Assembly: GCA_020205615.1 (NCBI GenBank)
Contig: CM035151.1
Span: forward strand, 16,842,322-16,906,321
Direction: 5' to 3'
DNA: 64,000 bases
DNA from: Panax quinquefolius
Taxonomy: Eukaryota > Streptophyta > Magnoliopsida > Apiales > Araliaceae
A model generated the notes under the pieces. That model saw only the letters and a list, made by a program, of their open reading frames with translations, was not told the DNA's origin and made no database searches. Positions within the stretch are counted from its first letter, which is position 1. Each line of letters starts with the position of its first letter. Below, piece by piece: positions 47,010-59,810 of this stretch. The position numbers and the translations under genes are program-made.

Positions 47010-49545
47010 TGTAAGACCCCAACTTTTATAAATAAAGATGAATTTTTCTATAAATATTATTTTTGAATATTATGGAATAAATTTGATATAATGTTATAGT
47101 TGTGGGTAATATTTATAAATTTTGCAAAGTATGCAAGTTGTTATAAAATATTCGTTTGGTGGGGAATATTCTTTTTAGGGAATATTAAATACAACGGCTC
47201 AATCATTGGTGGACCCTAGCGAAATTATTGTCGGATTGAGAAAGCGACAAAAATATTTTATAAAAATAATGGCGAAGGTGTTACAGTTAAAAGCATTGAA
47301 CTACGGTTGGTAAAAAAAATGCGATGTCTGGCGTGGTTGTATAGTAGCACACGGTATTGATTATTGATGCTTACGTGAGAAGTCACTCATTTATGGTCGA
47401 TTATTACTCACGATAATTCTTTGCATCATATCTCTTATATTATTGATTCAATTATTGTCACAAAGATTATCATCGTATAATATGTTATAGTATTAAATCA
47501 ATAATTGAGACGACAAGTTATAAATGATTAATAATTGTTGAAAGATTAAATATGTGTTATGATTTGTGGTAAGTTTGATTATTTTATGGGGGGGCGCTAT
47601 ATGTCATCATCTAAGAGTCTCTTCGTCGATAGTAATTACCTTTGTGAATAGTAATTACCTTCGTCGATAGTATTTACTTTCGTCGATAGTAATTACCTTG
47701 TGAATAGTATTTACCTTCGTCGATAGTATTTACCTTCGTTAATAGTAATTACCTTTACCAGACGTCAAACCACTTATCGTTTCACATTACTGAGTGTCGA
47801 ACCACTTGTCGTTTCACATTACGAGGGCATCGAACCACTTTTCTTTTCACATCATTAGTCGTCGAGCCACTTGCCTTTTTACACTATGGTCTTAAGCTAG
47901 AAATCTTCTATAAATAGAGGCCTAGGGCTTCATTATTTTCACGAATTCATTCAAGCTATAGAGAGAGAAAGTATAGAAAGAATAAGAGAGAAAGAAGAAG
48001 ATTATTTTATTCTTACTGCTAACTTTGCGATATTCAATCTCTACCAAAAGTAAAGGGTGTTATTCTTTCTTATTCATGAAGAGAAGCTGTTGTTATTCCA
48101 TTGCTTATTATTACATTGGAATACTTTGTATCTGTGATTTTACCTATACTTGGTGACATTCTTCTATTATTACATTGGAACATCACATGCGTGTGTTTTA
48201 CAGGACTGGTTAAAATCTTTATTATTATTACTGTTGGAACATCACATGCATGTGTTTTACAGGACTGGTTAAAATCTTTATTATTATTACATTTGGAACA
48301 TCACATGCGTGTGTTTTACAGGACTGGTTAAAATCTTTATTATTACATTGGAATATCCTATCGTGTGTTTTACAGGATGCAGTTCCATCTTTATTATTAC
48401 ATTGGAACATCATGTCGGTGTAATTTCACGACTGGTTCCGATTATTTATTATTACATTGGAATAACACATGCATCTGCGATCTATCGCATGTATGGTGAT
48501 TTCTTTTGTTATTCCATTCTTTATTATACCCGGTTGGTTAAAACTTTGACTTCTATACTCCATGAAATTAGTGGAATATCCTTGATATTTGCGTTTCATC
48601 GATATCTTTTCATGGAAATATTCTTACGATCATTCTTGAATTTTACTAATTTGGGCGTTAATAATTCTGGATAAAATAATTCTTGAACTTGTTTTATTGA
48701 ATTCTTATATCATTGTCATCATCCTCATGTTTATATTATGTTGAAAGTCATACGTGGCTTTGTAGTGCATAGATGGACTTGGTATGATTATGACGAGAGA
48801 CTATTCGGTGTAATCATGGTAGTAATGTTACAAATGATGTGATAAAAATCCTCGATGGTAGTAGTGCATTGGTGGGCCGATTGTTGGCATGATCATGACC
48901 ATTAATGAATACACAAATATTCTTGGCCCGTAGTGCATGAATAATTGTGGTCGCGTAATCTTAAAGAATATCCTTGGTAGTAGTGCGGGGGTGATTCGAT
49001 GATGTGGAATATTTATTAATTTGAGTCTAAATTTATAATGATGATGAAAAACCTTTTAAAACCTAAAAGATAGTAGACTTTATTTTCTCTTGACTCTTTT
49101 AATGGATTGCATATTCATTATGATTAAAGGTTGGTTGTCTATTGTATTTTATCGGTTTAACATTGTTGAAGACTATTGATAATTTATTACGCATTATCTT
49201 AGTCATAATATTTCTTCTTGGGCTAGTTGAGCTCACCCTTTCTTTCTTTATTCTCTGAGGAAATGAGAATATATAGGCATTTGGGACGAGTCGGGGAAGC
49301 AGTGATGGTCACGAAGATAGCATTAGTAGTCCTCACTATTACGTAAAATAGTGTGATAATAATTGTAATGAGGACTTTTGTTTAAGTTTGTATAATATCT
49401 AGTAGGCGATATTTGTATTTAAACTCACGATTTATGTCGTATTATACACAGCAGTTATGTTAATAAGTTGTATTTAAATTACATACCATTAAGTAAGTGG
49501 CGACCAAAGATGGGTGATGTATACCTAATTTTGGAGGCGTCCACA
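47010..49545 (+). repeat. 3' LTR of gamma (2536 bp)
   Basis: TG at 47010 follows the purine tract agaagggagg (46999-47008); the end is gcgtccaca. TATAAATAG is at 47909-47917. The minisatellites are at 47622-47880, the leader repeats at 48150-48440 and the stem-loops at 48747-48998. It aligns over its full length with the 5' LTR. Confidence 0.92.
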
Positions 49546-52500
49546 AAGCGTTTATTTGATTTGGTCATAATGCGAGAACCCAAACGAGGTGATCACGGGT
49601 AAGCTATTTATAAATTCTTGCGAAGTTTATACCTTACTTGATCTGGGTGCTTTACCCATTCATTTATCTCTCTGCTTGTGCTCAACGTTTAAACTTGACT
49701 CAGGAGAAATTAGACTTTGACTATCTGTGGAAACTCAGTTAGGAGAAACTTTCATCACATCCTTTGTTTATAAATCTTGTTTGATTCAAGTTGGCACCAT
49801 TACCTTACTGTTGACCTTATCTCTTTAAAGATACTTGCTTTTGATGTGATTTTAAGGATTGATTGGTTAACTACTCATCATGCCAAAATTGATTATTTTT
49901 CGTAAGGTTGTTAGTTTTCATATTCCTAACTTGACTTTGTTTATGCAATTCAAGCAACTAAACCATTAAAATCAATCAATTTGTCATATCTAATCATAAA
50001 AGCTATTCGTTTATTGAAAAGCGGATGTCAAGCTTTCTTAGCCCATGTTATGGATTTGAATAAAGACACGCGTCAAATTTGAATAATATTCTGTTGTTAT
50101 TGACTTTCACGACGTATTTTCAGAAGAACTTCCGGTCTCACCCCAGAGCGTGAAGTTGAATTCTTTATTGATCTTGAACACAGTACAAAGCCCATTTCTA
50201 AAACCCCATATCGAATGGCTCTATTGAACTTCAAGAGTTAAAAATTCAACTACGAGGAATTGTTGGACATCGGTTTCATTTCGTCTAGTACATCTCCTTG
50301 GGGTGCTCTGTTTTATTTGTAAAGAAGAAAGGCGGGAGTATGCGACTTTGTATTGATTATGGGAATTGAACCATGTCACCATCAAGAATAGGTATCCTCT
50401 ACCTCGTATTGATGACTTGTTTGACCGATTTGCAAGGGGCAATTCTTTTCAAAAATCGATCTTCGATTCGGATATCATCAATTTGAAGATTAGAGGCGAG
50501 GATATTCAAAGCGCCTTCAAAACTTCGGTATGGGCATTATGAATTCTTAGTCGTGTCTTTCGGATTGACTAATGCTCCTGCTGACTTTCATGGATATGAT
50601 GAGCCAAAGTATTGAGGAATATTTGGATCGATTCGTTGTTGTCTTTATTGATGACATCCTTATATATTCAAAAGTCGTGAAGATCATGAGCACCATTTGA
50701 AAATTTGGTACTCAAAGGCTTCGTGAAAACAAACTATATGCCAAATTGAAGAAATGCGAGTTACGGCTTGAGGAAGTAGCATTCCTTGGGCACGTGGTGT
50801 CGAAACATAGAGTATCTGTTGATCCGTGAAGATTGAAGCAATCAAAGTTAGAACAGCAAGAGAAGTCGGTTGTTGAAATGCGTAGCTTTTTGGGCTTATT
50901 TGGTTATTATCGGAGATTCGTGGAAGGGTTTTCTCGAATCGCTACTCCATTAACTTCGACTAACTTCGGAAGGATACAAAATTCGTTTGGAGTGAAGAAT
51001 GCGAGAAGAGTTTCCAAGAGCTTAAGAGGAGACTTATTTTGGCACTGTTCTAACAATACCATTTGGTTCGGATGGATTTGTTATCTCTGATGATGCTTGA
51101 GGGCAAAGGGTTAAGATGTGTTCTCATGCAGCGTGGGAAAGTCATAGCCTATGCCTCGCGACAAACAAAAGAGTATGAGAGGAATTATCCTACTCATGAT
51201 CTAGAGTTAGTAGCGATCGTTTTTATTATTAAAGATATGGAGGCACTATCTATATGGGGAGAAAGTGGAGATATATTGGACCATAAAAGCCTTAAATATT
51301 TCTTCACTCAAAAAAAGAACTCAACATGCGGCAATGACGTTGGATCGAGAGCTATTGAAGACTACGACCACACTATTGATACCATCACGGAAAAGCGAGC
51401 GTGTGGTGGTGACGCGTTGAGTAGAAGATCATATCACGAGGAGCGAGTGCGATGATGTCAAGTATCGATAGAGCCCGACTTTAATAGAAAAGTTAAGGTT
51501 GCTTTCGAGCCCCAGGCCGAGGCGATGCGTATGAAGAAGAAATACAAGAAGGAGCTATTAGGGCGAGAATTGATGAAGAAGGAATACTTGAGTCCATTCT
51601 AGACTTTGTGTTCTAACGACTACGATTTGAAGTACAAGATTATGATGGAGGCACACTGATACACCATTTACAATCCATCACGAAAGTACTAAAATGTATC
51701 GTGATCTTGACATACATTTTGGTGGAACAATATGAAGAGAGAGATTGCAAAGTTTATCTCGATGTGTTTAACTTGTCAACATGTAAAGGCGGAGCATCTG
51801 GTACCTAAGGGTCCGTTGCAACCACTTGAGATTAGAAATGGAAGTGGGAACACATTACCATGGATTTAGATTCACGGGTCTTCCTACGGTTTCTCGAGGC
51901 ATCAATGCTATTTGGGTTATTGTTGATAGATTAACCAAGTCCGCTCATTTCTTGCCGTCGGGAGACTTATTCACTTGAGCGTCTTTGCTAGTATATACGT
52001 GAATAAGATTGTGAGGTTGCATGGCATGCCCTGTATCCATAGTTTGGATCGTGACCCAAGATTCACTTCAAGATTTTGGGTTAGCTTGCAAAAAGCTATG
52101 AGCGCAGTTTCTGATTGATTCGGCATACCATCCTCAAAGCGGACGGACAATCGAAAGGACTATTCAAACTCTTGAAGATTTATTAAGACTTTGTGTCCTA
52201 GACTTCAAGGGAAGTTGGGATAAGTATTTACCATTGGTGGAATTTTCCTACAACAACAGTTATCAGGCAAGTATAGGTGTGGCTCCATTTGAAGCATTAT
52301 ATGGGCGAAAGTGTCGCTCTCCGGTATGTTGGGACGAGGTGGGTGAAGCAACATTGTTGGGACCCGAGTTGAATACGTATGACTACGGAAAAGATCCAAA
52401 TGATTCGACAACGATATACAAAGCGGCACAAGATCGACAAAAGAGTTATGCGGATCTTTCATCGAAAGGACGTGGAATTTAGTGTAGGGGATCATGTATT

Positions 52501-52956
52501 GTTGCGAGTTGCTCCATGGAAGGGAGTTACAAGATTTGGGAAGAGAGAAAGCTCGATCCACGATTTATTGGTCCATTTCAAATTCTTGACCGAGTAGGAA
52601 ATGTAGCCTATAGACTCGCGTTACCTCAAAGTATGTCTCGTGTTCATAATGTGTTTCACATATCTGTACTTCCGTAAATATGTGAAAGACCGAACCACGT
52701 TATAGAGTTAGAAGCAGGACGAGATAGTAGAAGACTTAACGTATGAGGAGGTACTGTCAAGATCTTGGATAGGAAGGAGCATGTCCTACTGCATGAAAGG
52801 TCATACCACAAGTTAAAGTTTTGTGGAGGAATCATGCTTTATAGAGAAATGGCACGGGAATTGGAAAGCGGAAATGAAAGCGAGGTATCCTCACCTTTTG
52901 AAAACACACAGTGTACGACGTCGATTTCGAGGACGAAATTTCATAAGGAGGGAGGT
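49546..52956 (+). pseudogene. pol: Complete-order but frame-broken pol of beta-2
   Basis: This continues beta-2 after the gamma insertion. Protease is at 49560-49850 (gatctgggtgc codons at 49640). RT is at 50090-50960 ([36 protein letters not shown] near 50640-50680, then FLGLFGYYRRFVEGFSRIAT at 50890). RNase H is at 51063-51450 (open frame with [56 protein letters not shown]). Integrase is at 51640-52480 (zinc region, WVIVDRLTKSAHF, SYNNSYQASIGVAPFEALYG, WDEVGEATLLGPEL). The C-terminus ([14 protein letters not shown]) lies at 52480-52700 and the chromodomain-like tail at 52700-52900. The purine tract aaggagggagg (52945-52955) precedes the 3' LTR. The frame is broken at many points. Confidence 0.9.
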
Positions 52957-55651
52957 TGTAAGACCCCAACTTATTATTAATGAAATTTAATTTTCTCTAT
53001 TTATTATTTTGAAATAGTAAGGGTTGATTTGATTAATGTGGATAGTTAGGGGTAAAATCACATAAATATTTCAAAATAAGCAAGTGGTTATAAAATATTC
53101 ATTGTTGTTGGGAGAATATTAATATGTCTTTGTCGGGGAATATTAAATGCGATAAGCTAAATGACCCATAATGGGCCCCATGTGAAGCGATTGGATGAAG
53201 AAAGCGACAAATATAAGTTGTTTAAAAATAGCAGGCGTAGTTATTCACAGATTAACCTTTGTTGGAATACCCGGTGGTTAAAAACACGATGTCTGGCGTT
53301 GTTGTTGACAAGTATTGCATACTGGTATTGCACCAATTATTGAAGCCTTTACTCAATAATGGTTACGATAATTCTTATTCGATATTTTATTTTATTGATT
53401 GATAATTGCTACGTTGACATTTTATATTCTTTGTTGTTTGATAATTGTCATTACAAAGTATTTTCCATTATCGAGACAATAATTCATATTATCCGAATAA
53501 TATTATTAGATAACATTATTGACAATGTCTAGAAAGTTACATCTAAGGAGAGGTTTGGTCATCTAATTGCGGCGCCCGATAAGGAGAGATCCTTATTGGA
53601 AGCCCCTCTATCTGGAGGCGCACGGTTGTCGATAATGTGATTACGTAATATTATTTATGAATAATTAATTATTGATTTATATGATGAGAAAATATTGATT
53701 TTATGAGGATATAGATGGAGAAAATTTTTAATGTGACAATTGTTGAAAATTAATATTTTATCTTTTTACGATAAAATAATTCATTTAAATATATTATTTT
53801 AATAATATATTAACGATGATATTTTACAATGAATGTGGGATATATGAGTATATGAGGAGGAAGAGTATTTTTGTGGCATTAAATGTTTAACACATGTTTA
53901 GTGTGTTGGTGGACACAATTATTGACCAAAATTTGATTATAGCACCGTAAAATCGTCTGTTTGTGGATTTGGTCAATTTTGTTTGGAATTTGAAAAACTT
54001 TCTTACGCAAAGTTGTAGAGAATTGAATTTTCTATAAAAATACATGAGATTTGAATTTTTCTGATAAAGGGCTATTTATTATGAATTATTGAAGTTAGAA
54101 GTTTAAAATAATTAATTTTTGGGAGTTTTAGTTAATTATTTTGAGAAAAACGTTTTTTGCAACTAAGTTGGCCTCACATGTGATTCAAATGGGCTGAGAT
54201 AAGTTGTCCAAGGTGGGCTAAAGAAAATGTGAAAAATATATTAATATTATATTCAATTTTACGCTTTGGTGTTCTAAGCATTTTCTATAAATAGGGTCTT
54301 GGGTTAGAATTGAAAATCACAATGAAACTGAAGTTTCTCTCTATTTCTCTCTCGATATATTGGCGTATTCTTGTGAGTATACTTTGAGTATTGTTAGGCG
54401 GTGTAAGTTCCTTGACTATATACGGTATTCAATTTAGAAATCTTAATCTTTCGAGGTAAGGGATGTTATTTTCTTCTCGAATGATATTATTTCTTCAATA
54501 TCATTATCTTTGAAATATTGGTTGGAACTTTTATCAAATTTGGAACTTTTTCATATGGGTTACTATTCATGAGTTCTTATTCACGAGTTCTTATTCATGA
54601 GTTACTATTCATTATTCGAGTTCTTATTCACGAGTCTATTAATGAAGCGTGAAGATGTTTTTTGTGGAATTTCTATCTTTTGGTGTCTGAGTTCTTTATT
54701 CACGTATACGGCCACTATTCACGATATCTGAACTATTCATAGAAAAATAAAATTTCTTCTTTTTGTCCAAAATATCTATTACGGATACTAGCTTTGATTG
54801 TATCCATGTTTTGATCATTCTTGAATTTTACACCACTATGATTATTTTTGAGGTATTTTTTGAACATGGATAAAACAAAGTCACGAATCCTTAATCCTTA
54901 ATCCTTGTCATTTTGTTTCTTTGGATTCGTTTCTTTAAAATATTTTTCATCATCCTCGGTCTTAAATGATGATATTATTGAATATCTTTGGCTGTGGTCG
55001 AAGATGAATGATTCTGAAGAATATCTTTGGTAGTAGTGCAAAGATGAGCAGTGTTTAGATGAACATGACCCGGTGATGAATATCTTTGGCTGTAGTGCAA
55101 AGATGAATATTTGATTCGGATGTATATTGATTGATGTTACGGGGATAAAAGATAGGCGATGAACTTTTAAATTCATACATAGAAGATAGTAGTTTGCATT
55201 CTCTACTTAACTCTTCTAATGAATTATTATTTCATTGCGAATATTGATTTAAAATTTGTTGTCTATTGTATTCTATTAGATTTTTTCCTGTTGAAGACTA
55301 ACGGTAATTTGTTGTATATTATCTTAGTCATAATATTCTTTCTTGGGCTAGTTGAGCTCACCCTTTTCCTTTTGTTCCATTTTTCTTCTCGGGAGGCGAG
55401 AATATAAGCGATGCAGTTAGGGGTATGGAATGAAGGTTTTAGAAAGAATTGTTTAGTAGTCCTCACCATTTTGTAAAATAATGTATCAATAAATGTGATG
55501 AGGATTTATTTGAGTATAGATATTATGCAGAAGATAATATTTGTATTCAAACTCACGAGTTTCTTGTTGTAATAATAAAGTTGTAGTTGTTTACATACCA
55601 TGTATTGACAACTCGAGAATGGGTGATGTATACCTATTTTGGGGCGTCACA
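52957..55651 (+). repeat. 3' LTR of beta-2 (2695 bp)
   Basis: TGTAAGACCCCAAC start, ggcgtcaca end, TATAAATAG at 54286-54294, stem-loops at 54980-55108, AATAAAG near 55575. It shares the diagnostic blocks of the LTR at 35622-38316. Confidence 0.93.
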
Positions 55652-55719
55652 TATTCTCATCTTTTGAAAAACACAGTACGTCGTCAATTTCGAGGGCGAA
55701 ATTTCATAAGGAGGGAGGT
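55652..55719 (+). other. Last internal bases of beta-1 with its polypurine tract
   Basis: tattctcatcttttgaaa continues the beta-1 internal sequence broken at 35617 (gaggtatt). It includes cgaaatttcataaggaggga, whose purine run primes plus-strand DNA synthesis. This short piece between two LTRs shows that beta-2 landed within 70 bp of the 3' LTR of beta-1. Confidence 0.85.
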
Positions 55720-58519
55720 TGTAAGACCCCAAATTATTATTAAATGAAATTTATTTTCTCTATTTATTATTTTGAAATAGTAAGGGTTGATTTGATTAAT
55801 GTGGATAGTTATGGTAAAAAATCATAAATATTTTGAATAAGCAAGTGGTTATAAAATATTCATTATTATCGGGGAATATTCGTTTGGTCGTGGAATATTA
55901 TTAGTCTTTGTCGAGAATATTAAATGCGATGGCCTTGAGTCTTTTGCGGGCCCCATAATGGAAAGCGATTGGATGAAGAAAAAGCGACAAATATAAGTTG
56001 TTTATAAATAACTTGGCGTAGTTATTCTGAATTATCTTGTTGGAATATACGGTGATTAAAACACACTAATCTGGCGTTGTTGAGCAAGAAGCATTGCAGT
56101 ATTGCACCAATTATTGATTCTTACGTGAAGGCACTACTCGATAATTATTACGATAATTCATCGAAAAGATTTTATTTTATTGATTCAATAATTCTTTGCG
56201 TGATTGATATTTTATATTTCTTGTTGTTTTGATAAATTGTCATTATACGATATTTTCCATTATCGAAGCAATAATTCATATTATCTGAATAATATTATTA
56301 GAAAATATTATTGGCAATATCTAGAAAGTTACATCAGGAGAGGTATGGTCACCTAATTGCTTGGCTAAGATAAGGAGAAATCTTTATTGGAAAACCCCTC
56401 TTTCACAGGAGCGGCTGGTTGCCGAGATTGTGATTCTATAATACTATTTGTGAATAATTAATTATTGATTTATATGATGAGAAAAATATTAATTTTATGT
56501 GGATATAAATGGAGAAAATTTTTAATGTGACAATTGTTGAAAATTAATATTTTATCTTATTCTAATAAAATAATTTATTTAAATATATTATTTTAATAAT
56601 ATATTAACGGTGATATTTTTATAATGAATGTGGGATATATGAGTATATGAGGAGGAAGAGTATTTTTGTGGCATTAAATGTTTAACACATATTTTGTGTG
56701 TTGGTGGACACGATTATTGACCAAAATTTGATTATAGCCTGTAAAATCGCCCGTTTATGAATTTCGGTCAATTTCTGTTTGGAATTTTAAAAAACTTTCT
56801 TCTGCAAAGTTGTAGAGAATTGAATTTCCTATAAAAACAAGTGAGATTCGAATTTTCTGACAAAAGAGCTATTTATTATGAATTATTGAAGTTTCGAAGC
56901 TCCGAAATAATTGATTTTTGAAAGTTTTATTTATTTTTTTCAAGAAAAACGTTTTTGGTGTGTTAAGTGGGTCTAGCATGTGTTATTGATTGCTGAAATC
57001 AGATCTCCAAAAGTGGGCGTATAGAATTTTAACAAATAATAATAATATTATATTAAATTTTACATTTTGGTGTTACTAAAGCATTTTTCTATAAATAGGG
57101 TCTTGGGTTAGAATTGAAAATCACGTAAAGCTGAAGTTTTTTCTCTCTATATTATCGAGTGTATTCTTGTGAGTATTTTGAGTATACTTTGAGTATTGCT
57201 ATACGGTGCAAGTTCAAGTCATAGCTTTATATCCAGGTGTTTTAACTAGAAATCTTGTCTTTCGAGGTAAGGGATGTTATTTTATTAGAAAATGATATTA
57301 TTTATTCAATATCATTATCTTTGAAATATTGGTTGGAAATTTTTATCAAATTTAGAACTTTTTCGTATGGGGGTTACTATTCATGAGATTCTTATTCACG
57401 AGTTACTTATTCATGAGTTCTTATTCACAAATTCTTATTCACAAGTACTATTCACGAAGCGTGAAGATGTTTTTTTGTGAAATTTTTTTTTTTGTCGAAG
57501 TTCTTATTCATTATCTGGCCTTTATTCACGTATCTGACTATTTATTCACGAATACGGACCTTTATTCATAGAAAAATGAAATTTCTTCTTTTCGTCAAAA
57601 TATCTAATACGGATACTAGCTTTGATTGTATCCATGTTTTGATCATTCTTGAATTTTACACCACTATGATTATTTTTGAGGTATTGTTGGACATGGATAA
57701 AACAAAGTCTGAATCCTTAATCCTTAATCCTTGTCATTTTGTTTCATTGGATTCGTTTTTTTAAAATATTTTTCATCATCCTCGGTCTTAAATGATGATA
57801 TTATTGAATATCTTTGGCACAGTAGTGCAAAGATGAATGATTTCGATGAATATCTTTGGCGCGTAGTCAAAGATGAGCAAGTGTTTAGATGAACATGACG
57901 GTGATGAATATCTTTGGCTTCTGTAGTGCAAAGATGAATATTTGATTCTAGATATATATTGATTGATGTTACTGAGGATAAAATATCAGCGATGAACTTT
58001 TAAATTCATATATAGAAGATAGTAGTTTGCATTCTCTACTTAACTCTTTTAATGAATTGTTGTTTATAACTGCGATTGTTGATTTAAAAGCGGTTGTCTA
58101 TTGTATTATTCTATTAGATTTTTCCCTGTTGAAGACTAACGATAATTTGTTGTATATTATCTTAGTCGTAATATTCTTTCTTGGGCTAGTTAAGCTCACC
58201 CTTTTTCTTGTTGTTTCATTTTTCTTCTCGGGAGGCGAGAATGTAGCGAAATCTTAGTCGGGTATGGAATGAATGTTCTAGAGAGTTGTTTAGTAGTCCT
58301 CACCATTTTTGTAAAATAATGTATAAATAATTGTGATGAGTATTTATTTGGGTATGTATATTGTCTAGAAGACAATAATTGTATTTAAACTCATGATATA
58401 TATGTTGTCGTATTTACATACGATAAATGTATTAATAAAGTTGTAGTTATTTACGTACCATGTATTTGGCGACTCGAGAATGGGTTGGATGGAATAGACC
58501 TATTTTGGGGGGCGTCGTA
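55720..58519 (+). repeat. 3' LTR of beta-1 (about 2.8 kb)
   Basis: TGTAAGACCCCAAA start; the end is damaged (ggcgtcgta instead of ggcgtcaca), so the boundary is good to a few bases. TATAAATAG is at 57090-57098, stem-loops at 57805-57940. It shares diagnostic blocks with the LTR at 29841-32604. Confidence 0.85.
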
Positions 58520-59368
58520 TGTAATAACGTAGATGGACTTGGTATGATTATGACCGGGGATTATTCGGTATAATCATGGTAGTAATATTACAAATGATGT
58601 GAAAATTAAAAGTCCTCGTCGTTGGCCGTAGTGCATTGATGGACAATTTTTGGTATGAATATGGCTATGGATTCTCTTGACGAGGAGAAAAGATGAATTA
58701 TTTTATGGCATGATCGGGACCGTTGATGAAAACATGATTATCTTTGGCCGTGTAATGCATGGATAATTCGTGGTCGTGATGATCTTAAAGAATATCCTTG
58801 GCACCGTAATGCGAGGATGATTTAATGATGTGGAATATTTATTGAAATTTGAATCTCGTGATAAAAGTGATGAAAAAACTTTTAAATCATAAAAGATAGT
58901 ATATTATATTCTCTACTTGATTTCTTTTAATGGATTATTTGTTCCGCTGCAGTTAAACTTAATGTCTATTGTATTTTATCAGTTTAACATTGTTGGAGAC
59001 TAATGATAATTTATTCTGCATTATCTTAGTCATAATATTTCTTACTGGGCTAGTTGAGCTCACCCTTTCTTTCACTGTTTTCTTCAGAAAATGAGAATAT
59101 AGCTGGGACGAGTCGGGGAACGGAGTGATGGTCCAGAGGATAGCATTAGTAGTCCTCACTATTTTGTGAAATAGTATGATAATAATTGTAATGAGGACTC
59201 CTTTTGAGTTTGTATAATCTCTAGTAGACAATAATTATATTCAAACTCACAGTTTATGTTTTGTCGTATTGTACACGACAGTTGTATTAGTAAGTTGTAT
59301 TTGAATTCTGTACCATGTATCTAGCGACCAAAGATGGGTGATGTATACCTAATTTTTGAGGTTTCACA

Positions 59369-59810
59369 TAATATGTGATATTTGTATCAATCTTTATAAT
59401 TTATAAAGTGTAGTATGAAATTGTGTAAACTTGTACTTGAATAAATTAATTAATTGAATGTCAATTTATATTACATTCTTTATAATTTCAATACATAAAT
59501 TAAAGTGAAAGTTTTATATATAAATATTAGTTAAGTAACCAATTTAGTATGTAATGGTTAGGTTTTTAAGTGAAATGGTTCATATTGAAAACTCGATTTG
59601 AAGGCTCATGAGTAACTTCGCTTTGTAAGCGAAGTCGAGTACTTACAATACAGTAGAGTAGGTCAAATAATGATCCGAAATTGAATCTGGCAAAAATATA
59701 AATCCTTTATCGAATCCGAAGTGAATTCGAAGCTCAATTTTTCGAAGTCGGTAGTATTTGAAATTGCATCATTTGAGATTCGACTCATTTACACTCGTAA
59801 ACAAGACTCC
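59369..59810. mobile_element. Right part of an older element split by the nest
   Basis: The words cgaagtcgagtact, gaattcgaagctcaa and gattcgactcatttacact match the style of the left flank at 29370-29646. The run gagtgtaaatgagtcgaatc on the minus strand (59779-59798) is loosely inverted to gtaagccgagtcaag at 29382. Confidence 0.35.

Larger units (their letters stand above)
39666..49545 (+). mobile_element. Ty3/Gypsy element gamma, the innermost insertion (9.88 kb)
   Basis: LTRs 39666-42209 (2544 bp) and 47010-49545 (2536 bp) flank a 4.8-kb internal region. The left flank is aagag. The right flank is aagcg, where the uninterrupted copy at 33950 reads gaagagcgttt, so the duplication is aagag with two bases lost. 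The internal region holds the full domain order gag, protease, RT, RNase H, integrase, chromodomain-like tail, all frame-broken. It is the youngest element of the nest by position and the most complete copy in the window. The LTR is alpha-like at both ends but has its own repeats in the middle. Confidence 0.92.
35622..55651 (+). mobile_element. Ty3/Gypsy element beta-2, inserted in beta-1 and itself holding gamma
   Basis: LTRs 35622-38316 and 52957-55651 are both 2695 bp long. They share blocks absent from beta-1's LTRs (gcaactaagttggcctcac at about 36816 and 54158; ending gaatgggtgatgtatacc). The right flank is tattc (55652-55656). The left flank reads tatta followed by cagtaag where tattc plus TGTAAG is expected, so the duplication is tattc with a small lesion at the join. 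Internal DNA is 38317-39665 plus 49546-52956, about 4.76 kb once gamma is removed, and holds gag, protease, RT, RNase H, integrase and the chromodomain-like tail in order. Confidence 0.88.
29841..58519 (+). mobile_element. Ty3/Gypsy element beta-1, interrupted by beta-2
   Basis: The 5' LTR is 29841-32604, internal DNA 32605-35621, then beta-2 is inserted, then the last 68 bp of internal DNA (55652-55719, with the purine tract aaggagggagg) and the 3' LTR 55720-58519. The two LTRs share blocks absent from beta-2's LTRs, for example gtgtgttaagtgggtctag (about 31078 and 56957) and the ending gagaatgggttggatgg. This pairs LTR 1 with LTR 4. Its own junctions with the alpha LTR show no matching duplication (acaag on the left, tgtaa on the right) because flanking alpha sequence has been lost. 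RT core and integrase core are deleted, so it is non-autonomous. Confidence 0.85.
29647..59368 (+). mobile_element. Outer alpha LTR element, hosting the nested retrotransposons
   Basis: The left piece 29647-29840 matches the first 190 bp of alpha LTRs (TGTGAAACCCC..., tgtgggaaatatttataaa). The right piece 58520-59368 matches the last 800 bp of alpha LTRs and ends tttcaca. The five bases outside, taata at 29642-29646 and taata at 59369-59373, are identical, so the two pieces belong to one insertion. The middle of the LTR (about 1.5 kb) and any internal region are gone. Everything between 29841 and 58519 is later material. Confidence 0.82.
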
